Shown: positions 54,205 to 62,602, counted from the first letter of the stretch. The stretch: DNA of 64,000 nucleotides from Rhizobium sp. WYCCWR10014 (GCF_001657485.1 NZ_LXFU01000030.1:266665-330664), one strand, 5' to 3'. Made by a program: numbers and translations. The notes: generated by a model not told the origin, from the sequence alone.

Positions 54205-54329
54205 TTTCGCGTCTCCTCTTCAAGCCCTGCGCCCTCGCCGTATCGTTTCAAAGACCAAGCTAGAGCACAATGATAATATGTCGGATATATCCGATGGATT
54301 AATGCAATGCAAGATGGTGGCCATAACAT

Positions 54330-54593
54330 ATGGACACTCGCGCACGCATAGCCTGGAACCTGCGAAATCTCAGGGTCTCCCAGAAAGTCACACAGGAGAA
54401 TCTCGCTGTGGACGCGCAGGTGGATCGAACCGTCATTAGCGATTTGGAGAGAGGTAAGCACAACGCCTCCATTGATCTTATGGATCGCCTCGCTGTTGCG
54501 CTATCCGTTGACATTTCTACCTTTTTCTCTGAACCGTCACCGTCCGCGGGGACGCCAGAACCAATGAGGGCGGGACGAAAGCCGAAGTCTTGA
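54330..54593 (+). CDS. XRE family helix-turn-helix protein
   Basis: An 87-residue protein with a lambda-repressor-like HTH_3 domain: NLRNLRVSQKVTQENLAVDA, then VDRTVISDLERGKHNASIDL. The tail is basic (MRAGRKPKS). Such small regulators often control toxin-antitoxin or mobile functions. No obvious partner lies beside it; the ParDE pair begins 317 bases downstream. Confidence 0.9.
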   Translation: MDTRARIAWNLRNLRVSQKVTQENLAVDAQVDRTVISDLERGKHNASIDLMDRLAVALSVDISTFFSEPSPSAGTPEPMRAGRKPKS

Positions 54594-54909
54594 TCTCTGG
54601 TGCAAGGCGCCTCGTAGCGCCGTCGTTCAGTGTTACTGATTTTCGCAGAACGGTCAGACGCTCGCGGTAGGAAATCGCTATGCCACGAAGCGTCGTGGTT
54701 GAACTCGCGCGTGAGGGCTCTCCACCCAAATGTCTTCTCATCCCACGCCTTGAATAGATTCGAACTTACGACCACTGTTGGGCTGGCTTGGACGGAATGG
54801 ATAATCAATCGGTTGCCTGTGTTGTGTGCTGCTCCGAATGCAATAGTCATCACTTGCGTACGGTACGCTAATCGCATACCCTTCCGCGCTAAATCGGAGG
54901 CTGGAAACT
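54594..54909. other. Intergenic region before the ParDE pair
   Basis: 316 bases with no supported gene. The right part holds the palindrome and ribosome site of the ParDE operon. Confidence 0.45.
54856..54868. promoter_or_regulatory. Palindromic operator candidate of the ParDE operon
   Basis: GCGTAC-G-GTACGC is a perfect 13-base palindrome 41 bases before the antitoxin ATG. ParD antitoxins are known to autorepress through short palindromes at their promoter. The GGAGG ribosome site lies downstream at 54896. Confidence 0.6.
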
Positions 54910-55188
54910 ATGGCGACGGTCGAGAAAATCACGATTGCACTGACATCCGAAATGGCGGGCTTTGTGCGAAGCGCGGTCGATGCTGGCGAATATGCATCGA
55001 CGAGTGAAGCCATCCGTGATGCCGTCCGCGAGTGGAAGGAGCGACGTGATTTGCTCGGCTACACCGTCGAGGATCTGCGAGCGCTCGTGCAGGAGGGCAT
55101 CGAAAGCGGCCCAAGTTCGCGCACGACAATGGCAGAAGTAAAAGCTGCAGCGCGCGAACGATTAAAATCTTCACGACATGAACTCTAA
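54910..55188 (+). CDS. parD: ParD-like antitoxin (ribbon-helix-helix)
   Basis: A 92-residue antitoxin. The N-terminal ribbon-helix-helix KITIALTSEMAGFVRSAVDA, GEYASTSEAIRDAVREWKER, followed by a toxin-binding tail (LRALVQEGIESGPS), is the standard ParD layout. GGAGG precedes the ATG. It neutralises the ParE-like toxin encoded three bases downstream and probably represses the operon. Confidence 0.93.
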   Translation: MATVEKITIALTSEMAGFVRSAVDAGEYASTSEAIRDAVREWKERRDLLGYTVEDLRALVQEGIESGPSSRTTMAEVKAAARERLKSSRHEL

Positions 55189-55190
55189 CC

Positions 55191-55484
55191 ATGCTTCCAG
55201 TTATCCGAACCAATCGTGCGGACGAGGACCTGATCGAGATATGGTCCTACATAGCCGTTGGCAACATATCTGCAGCTGACCGTGTTCTTGACGCGATTGA
55301 AGCACGCTGGGACAATCTCGCCCGACACCCCTACTCGGGAGTTGCGCGCGACGATATCGCGCCTGGCATTCGGCATCTCATCTCAGGTGAGTATCTGACT
55401 CTTTATCGGCTCAGTGGCAGTGCCATTGAAATCGTCCGCGTCCTGCACGGGCGCCGAAAGATATCCTCCAAAGATATTACATAA
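55191..55484 (+). CDS. parE: ParE-like toxin (RelE/ParE superfamily)
   Basis: A 97-residue toxin: VIRTNRADEDLIEIWSYIAV, RVLDAIEARWDNLARHPYSG, then GIRHLISGEYLTLYRLSGSA and IEIVRVLHGRRKI. The terminal VLHGRR motif is typical of ParE, which in characterised systems poisons DNA gyrase. It starts three bases after the ParD stop. Both genes look intact, so the pair may be functional and could stabilise this replicon. Confidence 0.93.
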   Translation: MLPVIRTNRADEDLIEIWSYIAVGNISAADRVLDAIEARWDNLARHPYSGVARDDIAPGIRHLISGEYLTLYRLSGSAIEIVRVLHGRRKISSKDIT

Positions 55485-55534
55485 GCGGCGGGCTAACGGG
55501 ACCCTTCATAGAGACCCCGGATGGAGAAGCTAAC

Positions 55535-56622
55535 CCAAGTGCATCATGCCCATTTTGCAGGGTAGGGGATCACGCCTCATCCTGCAAATGCGCCATGAAC
55601 ACCTCGGCTGGTGTCTTGTAGCCGAGGCATTTACGGGGTTGGTCGTTGAGATGACGTGCGAGTTGGATCAGGTCGTGTTGTGACACGGCTGCCAGATCCG
55701 TAGCGCCTGGCATGAAACGGCGAATGCGCTTGTTGGTATTCTCGACTGTCCCTTTTTGCCACGGTGCACTCGGGTCGCAGAACCAGCTACGCGCACCGAT
55801 CCCTTCTTCCAAAGCCCTGGATCCGGCAAACTCGGTACCGCGATCAAATGTGAAGCTTTGACGCGCTAACGCCGATAAAGGAGAAAACGCTCTGATGATC
55901 TTGTCCATGATCGGGCGTGAGTGCCGGCTCGGATTCTTGATGAGAACCGTATAGCGGCTTCGGCGCTCCACGAGGGACGTGACATTGGCATGTCCGAGTG
56001 GGCGTTCAAAGATGAGGAGGTCGCCCTCCCAATGCCCAAACCGTGATCTATCTCCAATAAAATCAGGACGTTGGGATATGCGATGCGTGGCTGGGAACGC
56101 ACCGTCGCGCGGCTTCCTGGAGCGCAGTGGACGACGTTTGCGGCGCGCTTCCGGTAGATACTGATAGAGGCCTAGCCCATAATCTTCCTTGCTGTAGATG
56201 AAGCGATAGATTGTCTCTTTGCAGACGCGAACAAGACTGAGCCTCTCCGACAACAGCCGCCCGGCGATCTGCTCTGGAGACCAGCGTGCCTCCAACTGGT
56301 TGATGATCTCCGAGCGTAAATTCGGGTGGCGCCGCAGCTTTCTCAGCCGGCGTCGCCGCTCCTTGGAGATATCGTGAGCAACCGTGCTGTAGTAGCCGTC
56401 GTAGTCCGGCAGTTCGCGATCACGAAACGTATTGCGCTTGATCTCGCGGTAAATCGTCGAGCGGTGACGGCCAAGCTGACGGGCCATCTCGTTGACGGCA
56501 ACTTTTGCCGCCACCAGTTGATGTAGGCGTCGCCGGTCGGCGAGGGTGATTTGCGTATAGCATCTGGACATGCCAAAATCTCCGAAGTGAAGCCATTGAA
56601 ATTACTGGCATGTCGCACTTGG
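55535..56622 (-). mobile_element. IS30 family insertion sequence
   Basis: An approximately 1.09-kb element. The left end contains CCAAGTGCATCATGCC and the right end, read inward, CCAAGTGCGACATGCC: matching inverted repeats that differ at two of 16 positions. A single intact transposase fills it. Exact termini may lie a few bases outside. No target duplication was identified. Confidence 0.8.
55570..56571 (-). CDS. IS30 family transposase
   Basis: An intact 333-residue transposase. The N-terminal HTH is MARQLGRHRSTIYREIKRNT. The DDE core is FGHWEGDLLIF (Asp), FTFDRGTEFAG (Asp) and WQKGTVENTNKRIRRFMPG (Glu). It ends LGYKTPAEVF, as family members do. Its full length and intact motifs suggest a still-mobile or recently inserted element. 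Confidence 0.95.
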   Translation of the reverse strand: MSRCYTQITLADRRRLHQLVAAKVAVNEMARQLGRHRSTIYREIKRNTFRDRELPDYDGYYSTVAHDISKERRRRLRKLRRHPNLRSEIINQLEARWSPEQIAGRLLSERLSLVRVCKETIYRFIYSKEDYGLGLYQYLPEARRKRRPLRSRKPRDGAFPATHRISQRPDFIGDRSRFGHWEGDLLIFERPLGHANVTSLVERRSRYTVLIKNPSRHSRPIMDKIIRAFSPLSALARQSFTFDRGTEFAGSRALEEGIGARSWFCDPSAPWQKGTVENTNKRIRRFMPGATDLAAVSQHDLIQLARHLNDQPRKCLGYKTPAEVFMAHLQDEA

Positions 56623-56739
56623 AAATAGAATGTACCGGATGGCACGTGTGTCAGGCGTAAGCAGATTTATGGAACTTGCCCAGTTCTGATGGGAGGTTCA
56701 AGGATGAATTGCGACTGTGAATAATACCAACGGGTCATT

Positions 56740-56950
56740 ACTCGCAAAGAACACGCAATGGATCTCACCCGCAGGATTGCTCGGTGGTGAGCGACCGGGC
56801 TGAGTGCCACCGTCATCGCCGAGAACCTCGGCCGGCATCGTTCGACGATTTCCCGTGAGCTCAAGCGGAATGCTTTTGAGGATCCGCAGATGCCGGATCT
56901 AAGCGGCTACTATCGCCGGGGCGCTTGGTTTATCAAGTGCGCCAGACGAA
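56740..56950 (+). pseudogene. IS30-type transposase N-terminal remnant
   Basis: The plus strand encodes the HTH portion of a second IS30 transposase: LSATVIAENLGRHRSTISRE followed by LKRNAFEDPQMPD and GYYRRGA. An upstream TGA interrupts the frame and homology ends after about 56930. It lies 120 bases from the intact element but in opposite orientation, and it is a different subtype. Confidence 0.75.
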
Positions 56951-57342
56951 ACCCTACCAGTCGCACACGTTCTTGAGCTATATCGGCGAAGGCGGTATAC
57001 CGGCCCCGTCCAGAACTCCACCCAGCAATCATGACCTTCGACTGTTGGTTTCTATCGCCCGAGAGAAGTTCGCCGTCGCGGCGCGGCGAAGCAAAGCTGT
57101 TGAAACTTCATTTTCACGAATAACGCGGCATGCCTTTTTGGCGTCATCGACATCTGTCGCTTAAAGTCGATGTTGACCTCCAAGTCGCGAGTAGCTTATT
57201 AGCGGCTGGCAGCCACAATCTGCCGCGCCAAAGCCAAACTTGGTTGACCTCCTTGAGGACGGCGATCGGGCGCCTGAGCGGCCTCAGGGCTTTACAACAG
57301 GAACACTTTATCTGCGATCCGATTAGGAAATGCGCGGACTAA
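56951..57342. other. Unassigned stretch before the beta-helix gene
   Basis: 392 bases with no recognisable gene. A stop codon at 57340 ends any upstream reading into the beta-helix frame. Confidence 0.35.
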
Positions 57343-58533
57343 GCACCGAGCCGCTACTCACCCTTTACAGTTTGTGACGGCACCGCAACCACGCTTCCGA
57401 CAACCGACGACACCGCCGCCATCCAGACCATTCTCGATGCTGGCAACATCTTCAACATCCCACACGGCAAGCTCTGCAAGATCACGCAATCGCTTGTCAT
57501 CACCCGCAATGATTCCGGTTTAGTCGGTGACGGCAGCGGCGGCCTCTACATGGCTGCGGCCAACTTCAACAACACCTCGCTCGCCTTTAGCGACCGATAC
57601 GGCACACACACCGTCGGCATCTATGCTCATGGCCTCTTGGCGGCGCCGTGGACCCCACTCGTCCATCCCGTCATCAAGGGCATCCGCGTCGTGTCGGAGG
57701 TCCAGCAGGGCCGATCCCTGAGTGCGGTGGTGGTGCAGAACGCGACACAGGCCAAGGTGATCGGCAACGAAATCCAGGGCTTCCCGCTCGGTATCGGTGT
57801 CCGTATCCAAAGCTGCGTGCTCGGTTGCGAGGTGGCGGAAAACTACATCCACGACTTTGTCGACAACACCACTGGATGGGCTGTCTCTTCGGTGCCTCAG
57901 ATCACCGATATCGAAGTCGATAACGACATCTGGAACAACGTGTCGTCGTACCACGTCATCATTCGCGACAACACGATCCGCAACATGCTGGTCGGTGCGG
58001 CCTTCCTGGCTGTTTATGGCTACCAGACCGACTGCATCAACACCCCCCGCGTGACAACCTATAATACATCGATCACGGGGAACCACCTCGACACCTGCGC
58101 CGAGGGCGTCGACAATTTTAGCATCCACGCGGTCATCAACGATAACGTGGTGATGAACACCTATAACTTCGGCATCAAAAACGTCCACGGCGCCAGCTTC
58201 GTCTCGGTCAACGACAACACCACCACCAACTATGGTTTCGCCGGCATCGTCGTCGCGGACAGCTCGGCGGCCGGTGATAGCAATGTCGATAACATCATTG
58301 TCTCCGGAAACAACGTGTCGTTCGGCAACTACGGTGGAAACTGGGGTGGGCACGACAATGCAGCCATATTGGTCGGCATGAACGGCACCACCTCGATCCC
58401 GGTCAACATCTTCGTCACTGGGAACATCCTGCGGCCGGCGAACGGTGAGTATGCGCTGAACATCACGACAAACTCCGGCGTGACCGTCAGCGGCAACCTG
58501 TCGCTCTCGGGAACGAAGGGCGTCAGCAAGTAA
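57343..58533 (+). pseudogene. Right-handed beta-helix protein (pectate-lyase-3/tailspike type), lacking its 5-prime end
   Basis: The frame from 57343 reads FTVCDGTATTLPTTDDTAAI, then QTILDAGNIFNIPHGKLCKI and TQSLVITRNDSGLVGDGSGG, the usual N-terminus of a pectate_lyase_3 domain. Repeated short strands with Asn and Gly turns (TNTSITGNHLD, VINDNVVMNTYNFGIKNV-like rungs) follow to the stop at 58533. No start codon occurs before ATG 57550, which lies inside the domain, so the true start and any secretion signal are missing. Such proteins bind or cleave polysaccharides, often as phage tailspikes. Confidence 0.72.
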
Positions 58534-58546
58534 GGATCAGAAGACC

Positions 58547-58867
58547 GTGGCCACCTTCACGTTTCCGCAAGTGGCAAAGCTACTCAAGGCGCATGAAGGT
58601 GGCCATAGCAACGTTCCGCGTGCCCTCGGGAGACCGACAAACTTCCGGGTCACAATTTACGACTTCCGCCGCTATGGACCCCACCTGCCACCGCTGCCGA
58701 TGTCCGGATCTCAGTGGGATCCGGAACGAGATTGGAGGCTGCGACGCATCCCGAACACCTCGACGATTCAGATTGGCCTCTCGAGAGACGCCGTATCCCG
58801 TTATGTCAACGACTGGATCTCTGCGACACCCGAAAGGACCGCGGCCCCTCTCTCGCGCCGTCAGTAA
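58547..58867 (+). CDS. Hypothetical protein, possibly chimeric
   Basis: A 106-residue frame beginning at GTG 58547 with AAGGA about ten bases before it, 13 bases after the beta-helix stop. The opening MATFTFPQVAKLLKAHEGGH vaguely resembles the N-terminus of phage-type lysozyme-like proteins (HEGGY). From about residue 28 the sequence is low-complexity and Arg/Pro-rich and matches nothing I know. It is probably a short native start fused to unrelated DNA. Confidence 0.35.
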   Translation: MATFTFPQVAKLLKAHEGGHSNVPRALGRPTNFRVTIYDFRRYGPHLPPLPMSGSQWDPERDWRLRRIPNTSTIQIGLSRDAVSRYVNDWISATPERTAAPLSRRQ

Positions 58868-58875
58868 AAATGAAA

Positions 58876-59043
58876 ACTGAGCCTGCCGTTCCGATGAAGC
58901 GGGAACGGATACCGTGGGAGGTCTACCGGTCCCGCGACGAAGTCCGCAAGAACGTGTTCGATTACATCGAGATGTTCTATAATCCGAAGCGCAAGCATGT
59001 CGGAAATGGGATGCTGTCGCCGGTCGGGTTTGAACGGAAGTAG
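58876..59043 (+). pseudogene. IS3 family transposase C-terminal remnant
   Basis: The last 45 or so residues of an IS3-type OrfB: REREEVYRTR-like EVYRSRDEVRKNVFDYIEMF then YNPKRKHVGNGMLSPVGFER and a stop. The Glu-containing catalytic region and everything upstream are missing. Confidence 0.8.
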
Positions 59044-59102
59044 AAGCCGTAACCCGACGGTGTCTACAAAACTCGGCGCTGCCACTGCACTCTCGGCGGC
59101 AA

Positions 59103-59333
59103 CTACATAGCCGGCATTAGCCGGACTTCATTTTGCTCAAGGTCAACGTGAACAATAAATTCCGGTGGGTCAATCACAGCATTTGGGTCAGATGCGCCTT
59201 CAACAGCTAGTGTCACTCGATACCTCCCGTCATCAAGGTGTTGAGCGGAGATGGGCTCTTCAAAGCGAAGTCCTCGTTCGATCGCGAAAGCTTTCGCTGC
59301 GGAGATTGCTTGATTCTCGGACATTACATACAT
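59103..59333 (-). CDS. Candidate immunity protein for the adjacent Rhs toxin
   Basis: A 76-residue protein, MYVMSENQAISAAKAFAIER, with a strand-rich C-terminal half (DGRYRVTLAVEGASDPNA, PPEFIVHVDLEQNEVRLMP). AGGA precedes the ATG, and the toxin frame's terminal TAG at 59341-59339 is only five bases upstream, a classic toxin-immunity arrangement. The family was not recognised. The toxin it would neutralise appears dead, yet this gene is intact. An alternative start is the Met at position 4. Confidence 0.65.
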   Translation of the reverse strand: MYVMSENQAISAAKAFAIERGLRFEEPISAQHLDDGRYRVTLAVEGASDPNAVIDPPEFIVHVDLEQNEVRLMPAM

Positions 59334-59338
59334 TTTTC

Positions 59339-60385
59339 CTATTGTCCCCTCAATCTGTTCACATAGTCGATCGAGAATCGACGCTCTGCGTCCGTGTACG
59401 CAGACCAAGATCTGTTAGCTTGAAGCCGCTCTAGCACTGAAGCCTCTCGGCCGAGTCAGCCCATATCTCTATATGCCTCGAAGCCCATCTTTTTAAAGTC
59501 GAGATAATGCGAAAGTTCAAGCTTGACCTGCAAGACGGTTGGATTTTCCGGGAGCAGCAACTGCCCAGAGCCATTGGCCCTTGCCATGAATCCGGGATTA
59601 CCTTCTGTTCCAAAGACAGAGACGTTTCGCCGCTCCAGATACCCAACCAGGCTCTGCAATCTCTCGGGCGGATATAGGCGGCCCCCAAACACCGGCCCAT
59701 CCCCCATGTTGGCAAGGACGCCCCCCCTGCGGCACCGCCTTTGATGGCACCCGATCCTATCAGGCCCAATCCCGAGGCGCCGATCCGGCTGCGCGAGAGA
59801 AGATTGTGATTGGTGTCGTAGCTGTAGGCTTCGTCGAGCGTGTTGTCGCCGGCATTGTCGGCTTTGGTCAGGCGAGAGAGATCGTCATAGCTATATTCCC
59901 AGCTGTCGGTTGGCATCTCATCGGGCCCGACGATCTTCGTGATCCGGCCGAGCCGGTCGCGAGTGTACTGATTGTCCATCAGCACCGTCGTTCCCTTCGC
60001 CGTCGTCACCCGGTCCAGCCAGCGCCGCGTGGGCGAATAGGTGAAGGTGGTCGTCACGCCATTCAGATACTTGATCACACTCGTCTGGCCGTCGACCTCG
60101 TAGCTGGTCGAGTCGATCAGCCCTGGGATTCCTCGAAAGCAGATCGGCGTCGTTATAAAGCCAGGGCAAGGTCCTCTTGCCGACGACGAGGGTGGTCGGC
60201 ATATAGCTCATCGCCGTGGTCTTGCCCGTCGGCCCATGCTCGACGGCAGCCGAGCTCGCCAGGCCGTCGATGACCGTGCGGGTGGTGACCTTATCGCCGG
60301 CGCCGTGGCCGACAAATGGTACCGGCTGAACGGCGAAGCCTTTGCCAAGGCCGAGGCCCTGGGTTGGCGGCCGGACGACGGCCAA
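59339..60385 (-). pseudogene. Rhs/YD-repeat protein with C-terminal zincin-like toxin domain, inactivated
   Basis: YD-repeat sequence (TFTYSPTRRWLDRVTT, DRLGRITKIVGPDEMPTDSW, EYSYDDLSRLTKADNAGDNT) is followed by a polymorphic toxin tip. A one-base shift at the C7 run 59721-59727 separates repeat and tip. The tip reads VLANMGDGPVFGGRLYPPER, then VLQVKLELSHYLDFKKMGF, where zincin-like Rhs toxins have HELSH; here the first His is Leu. A TGA at about 59455 then interrupts MG*LGREASVLERLQANRSW, after which homology continues to a final stop at 59339. Another shift lies near 60130. The N-terminal bulk of an Rhs protein is absent. Confidence 0.8.
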
Positions 60386-60421
60386 GTTCGATAACGAATA
60401 GATTTAAGCGGGGGCTTATTC

Positions 60422-61207
60422 ATGAGATTTTTTTCCGGTGGATTTCTGATCCGGGCTCTCAGTCTGATGCTTGTTTGCAGCATGCTGTCGGTATCGTTCG
60501 GATCGGGGGCAAATGCGCGGTTTATTTCACTGGACGACTGGAACCCTACCAAAAAGGGCGTTGGTACCAATCGTTATGCCTATGCCAAGAACGATCCAAT
60601 TAACAAAAGTGACGCTAATGGCCATGTAGCCATTGTTGATGACGCAATAGGGGTCGGGCTCGCGACGCTGGCGGTAGCAGCACTTTCCTATACCTATGCT
60701 GATGCCGCAGACGACGGCAAGTTGAATGGTTCGGTTGGCGATGGTCTCGGGGCCGCAATCACCGACAGCTTTAGTGGGTTAAGCGATCGCTTATTCGGCA
60801 TTGCAAAGGTGGAGGCGGAAGACTCGGGCAGCAAAACGAAATCACCGCCTAATCCCAATGGAGCGAAGGGTAGGGAGGATCACCAACAAAAAGTCAAGGA
60901 GCTAGCGGAGCAAGCCCAGGAAGAAGCGTTACCGGGGCAAACCGTCGTTGTTGAGGGAAAAATCAGTGCTGATGGATCAAATCGCCGTCCCGATGTTCAA
61001 ATTCAAGACGAATCTGGTGCAACCATTTCCGTGAAAGAAGCCGAGAGAAACCCCAATGGAAAAGGAACAGAAATCGCGAAGCGGAGTATGATCGCCTTGG
61101 CATCAAAAATGAAACTTTTGGTGTGGGAAAAGGCGAGGGCGAAGGAAAAAGTGACAACAGCGGTCGCGAATACGAAACGCAGCAAAAAAATTCGCGTCAC
61201 TAACTAA
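60422..61207 (+). CDS. Secreted orphan Rhs-core toxin with nuclease-like tip
   Basis: 261 residues. An N-terminal signal peptide (FLIRALSLMLVCSMLSVSFG) ends near residue 32. The Rhs core junction follows directly: RFISLDDWNPTKKGVGTNRY, AYAKNDPINKSDANGH (33-68). A variable tip runs from about 150 (GREDHQQKVKELAEQAQEEA, GQTVVVEGKISADGSNRRPD, VQIQDESGATISVKEAER). The pattern RRPDV...ISVKEAE resembles PD-(D/E)xK nuclease toxins. Adding one A to the A4 run at 61060-61063 gives an alternative tail with EAEYDRLGIKNETFGVG ending at 61203. The next gene is its probable immunity protein. Confidence 0.72.
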   Translation: MRFFSGGFLIRALSLMLVCSMLSVSFGSGANARFISLDDWNPTKKGVGTNRYAYAKNDPINKSDANGHVAIVDDAIGVGLATLAVAALSYTYADAADDGKLNGSVGDGLGAAITDSFSGLSDRLFGIAKVEAEDSGSKTKSPPNPNGAKGREDHQQKVKELAEQAQEEALPGQTVVVEGKISADGSNRRPDVQIQDESGATISVKEAERNPNGKGTEIAKRSMIALASKMKLLVWEKARAKEKVTTAVANTKRSKKIRVTN

Positions 61208-61223
61208 TTAACTGGATACCTGA

Positions 61224-61763
61224 ATGGCTGAGACACAGTTGGTTGTTACAGAAGAACGCTTAAACGAACTCATGGCTTTGATTTTTGCTGGATGTCAGGT
61301 TGCTGTAGACGGTGAGAGCAAAGTTATTCCGAACTTTGATGAAATACGGCATAACGTCATGAACCGTATGGTACAATTGTTCGTTAAAAATTCCGTTTTC
61401 TCTAATGAAGATTTTACGTTTCGGGTCACTTCCAATAATGCTGCGAATCGAGGAGGCTATTTTGTAGATCAGTTTGCAGGTGACGGTCACATCAAGATTC
61501 TGACGCTTCCACTTATCTTTAAAGAGAGGATTATATTTAGACTGTCGATTGCTTACCAAAGCTTTTATATTGATAGAAACGGGAAACATGTCGAACCTTC
61601 GAAGGAGCTCAAGGATTTCTACAATTTTCTAGTCAGTTTGACAGGAAAAATGACCAAGAGAACGAAGATATTCGAAAATAGGTTTATGAAAGTACAGGTT
61701 GTCTTGTTGAATGACGAGCGTGAGTTGGTTGAAGCTGTAAAATATTCATTCAAGAGACCCTAG
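61224..61763 (+). CDS. Candidate immunity protein of the orphan Rhs toxin
   Basis: A 179-residue soluble protein, MAETQLVVTEERLNELMALI, strongly AT-rich compared with the rest of the window and starting 16 bases after the toxin stop. The middle has LFVKNSVFSNEDFTFRVTSN and YFVDQFAGDGHIKILTLPLI, with a basic C-terminus. I do not recognise the family. The role is inferred from position, as immunity genes directly follow Rhs toxin tips. Confidence 0.6.
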   Translation: MAETQLVVTEERLNELMALIFAGCQVAVDGESKVIPNFDEIRHNVMNRMVQLFVKNSVFSNEDFTFRVTSNNAANRGGYFVDQFAGDGHIKILTLPLIFKERIIFRLSIAYQSFYIDRNGKHVEPSKELKDFYNFLVSLTGKMTKRTKIFENRFMKVQVVLLNDERELVEAVKYSFKRP

Positions 61764-61918
61764 CCGTTCTTTGGCAAAGAGTGAGCTGCAGGGATCTCTA
61801 TTTCCATTATAAATATCGACTAAAAATTGTGGAAATTGCAAACATTTGGGACGTGCGGGATGCACTCTGACAATCAGTAACGTATTATTTGCGGTACAAG
61901 AAATGCGCGAGTCTTTCC

Positions 61919-62090
61919 ATGAAATCTGTGGTGCCTGTTTGTCTGCTCGGCTTGCTGTTGCTTGCCGCCTGTAGCTCTACGGACTCGGTTGAGGATGTCC
62001 TCGCGGTAAAACTGAATGAGTTGGATTCCACCGGCAAACCTTTTCCCGCGTCTCATTATTCCTCGCGCGTGATTGGTGGATCTCCTTCCG
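61919..62090 (+). pseudogene. Small lipoprotein, truncated
   Basis: The first 55 or so residues read as a lipoprotein: MKSVVPVCLLGLLLLAAC with the LAAC lipobox, then SSTDSVEDVLAVKLNELDST and GKPFPASHYSSRVIGG. After about 62090 the frame runs into an ImuB fragment of the opposite strand and becomes nonsense (open to 62308). The intact protein may have been longer. Confidence 0.5.
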
Positions 62091-62255
62091 ACGAGAGTTT
62101 CAACGGCGCCATGGCATCCGCCGCAAGATCCGCATCGACCAGCATTAGGCCGCGAAACAGCGCCTGTGCTTTCGCCGCCGGCATGCCGACATGCACACCG
62201 GCCTTTCGGGCGGCCGCGTCGGCGGCCGACAACCAGCGCTTCGAACCGCTCTATA
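62091..62255 (-). pseudogene. imuB: ImuB-like Y-family polymerase fragment
   Basis: The minus strand reads KRWLSAADAAARKAGVHVGM, PAAKAQALFRGLMLVDADLA then ADAMAPL, which matches the N-terminal region of the DNA-damage-inducible ImuB proteins carried on rhizobial plasmids. Only about 50 residues remain, bounded by unrelated sequence on both sides. Confidence 0.7.
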
Positions 62256-62602
62256 CGCCGTTGCGGCATCCCGCGTTAGCCCGATCAGGCCTTTCCGCTG
62301 CAATGTGAAAATCTTAGTCTGCGGTGTTTTGATTTCGAGGACGCCATGACTGCTCGCTGACGGATCATCGCCCGGATGAATCAGGAAATCCGGCTCGCTT
62401 TTCCCCGGACGGCCGAGCGGAATGATATGGGCCGGCATCAACTTAATGGCAAACCTTCGGATAGAATGAACGGATTTGCGGCGAAAAACTTCTGCCAAAT
62501 GGGTTCAGGATGCTTTGTTTTTAGCATCCACCGAAAGTCATCCCGCGCGTTCTTCAATTGGTTACGGGTAGGATACTCGGAGAGATTTTTGAACTTCGAC
62601 AT
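62256..62602 (-). pseudogene. Shedu-like (DUF4263) protein fragment
   Basis: Starting MSKFKNLSEYPTRNQLKNAR and continuing PIWQKFFAANPFILSEGLPL, then after a one-base shift near 62443 KLMPAHIIPLGRPGKSEPDF, LIHPGDDPSASSHGVLEIKT and PQTKIFTLQRKGLIGLTRDA. This is the DUF4263 pattern of the Shedu anti-phage nuclease, with D in EPDF and E-x-K in LEIKTP as nuclease residues. It breaks off in the ImuB fragment at about 62255, so the C-terminal third is missing. Confidence 0.65.

Noticed and set aside
57520..58353. A 277-codon minus-strand frame rich in Val and Asp
   Set aside because: It is antisense to the beta-helix sequence, and its repeats merely mirror the strand periodicity.
59455..59457. TGA in the Rhs toxin as a selenocysteine codon
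   Set aside because: No selenocysteine element is visible and the position aligns to an ordinary residue; a nonsense mutation is simpler.
60290..60402. Plus-strand frame ending KWYRLNGEAFAKAEALGWRPDD
   Set aside because: It looks protein-like and may be a fragment of some gene, but there is no start codon, it overlaps the Rhs remnant region and I cannot name a family.
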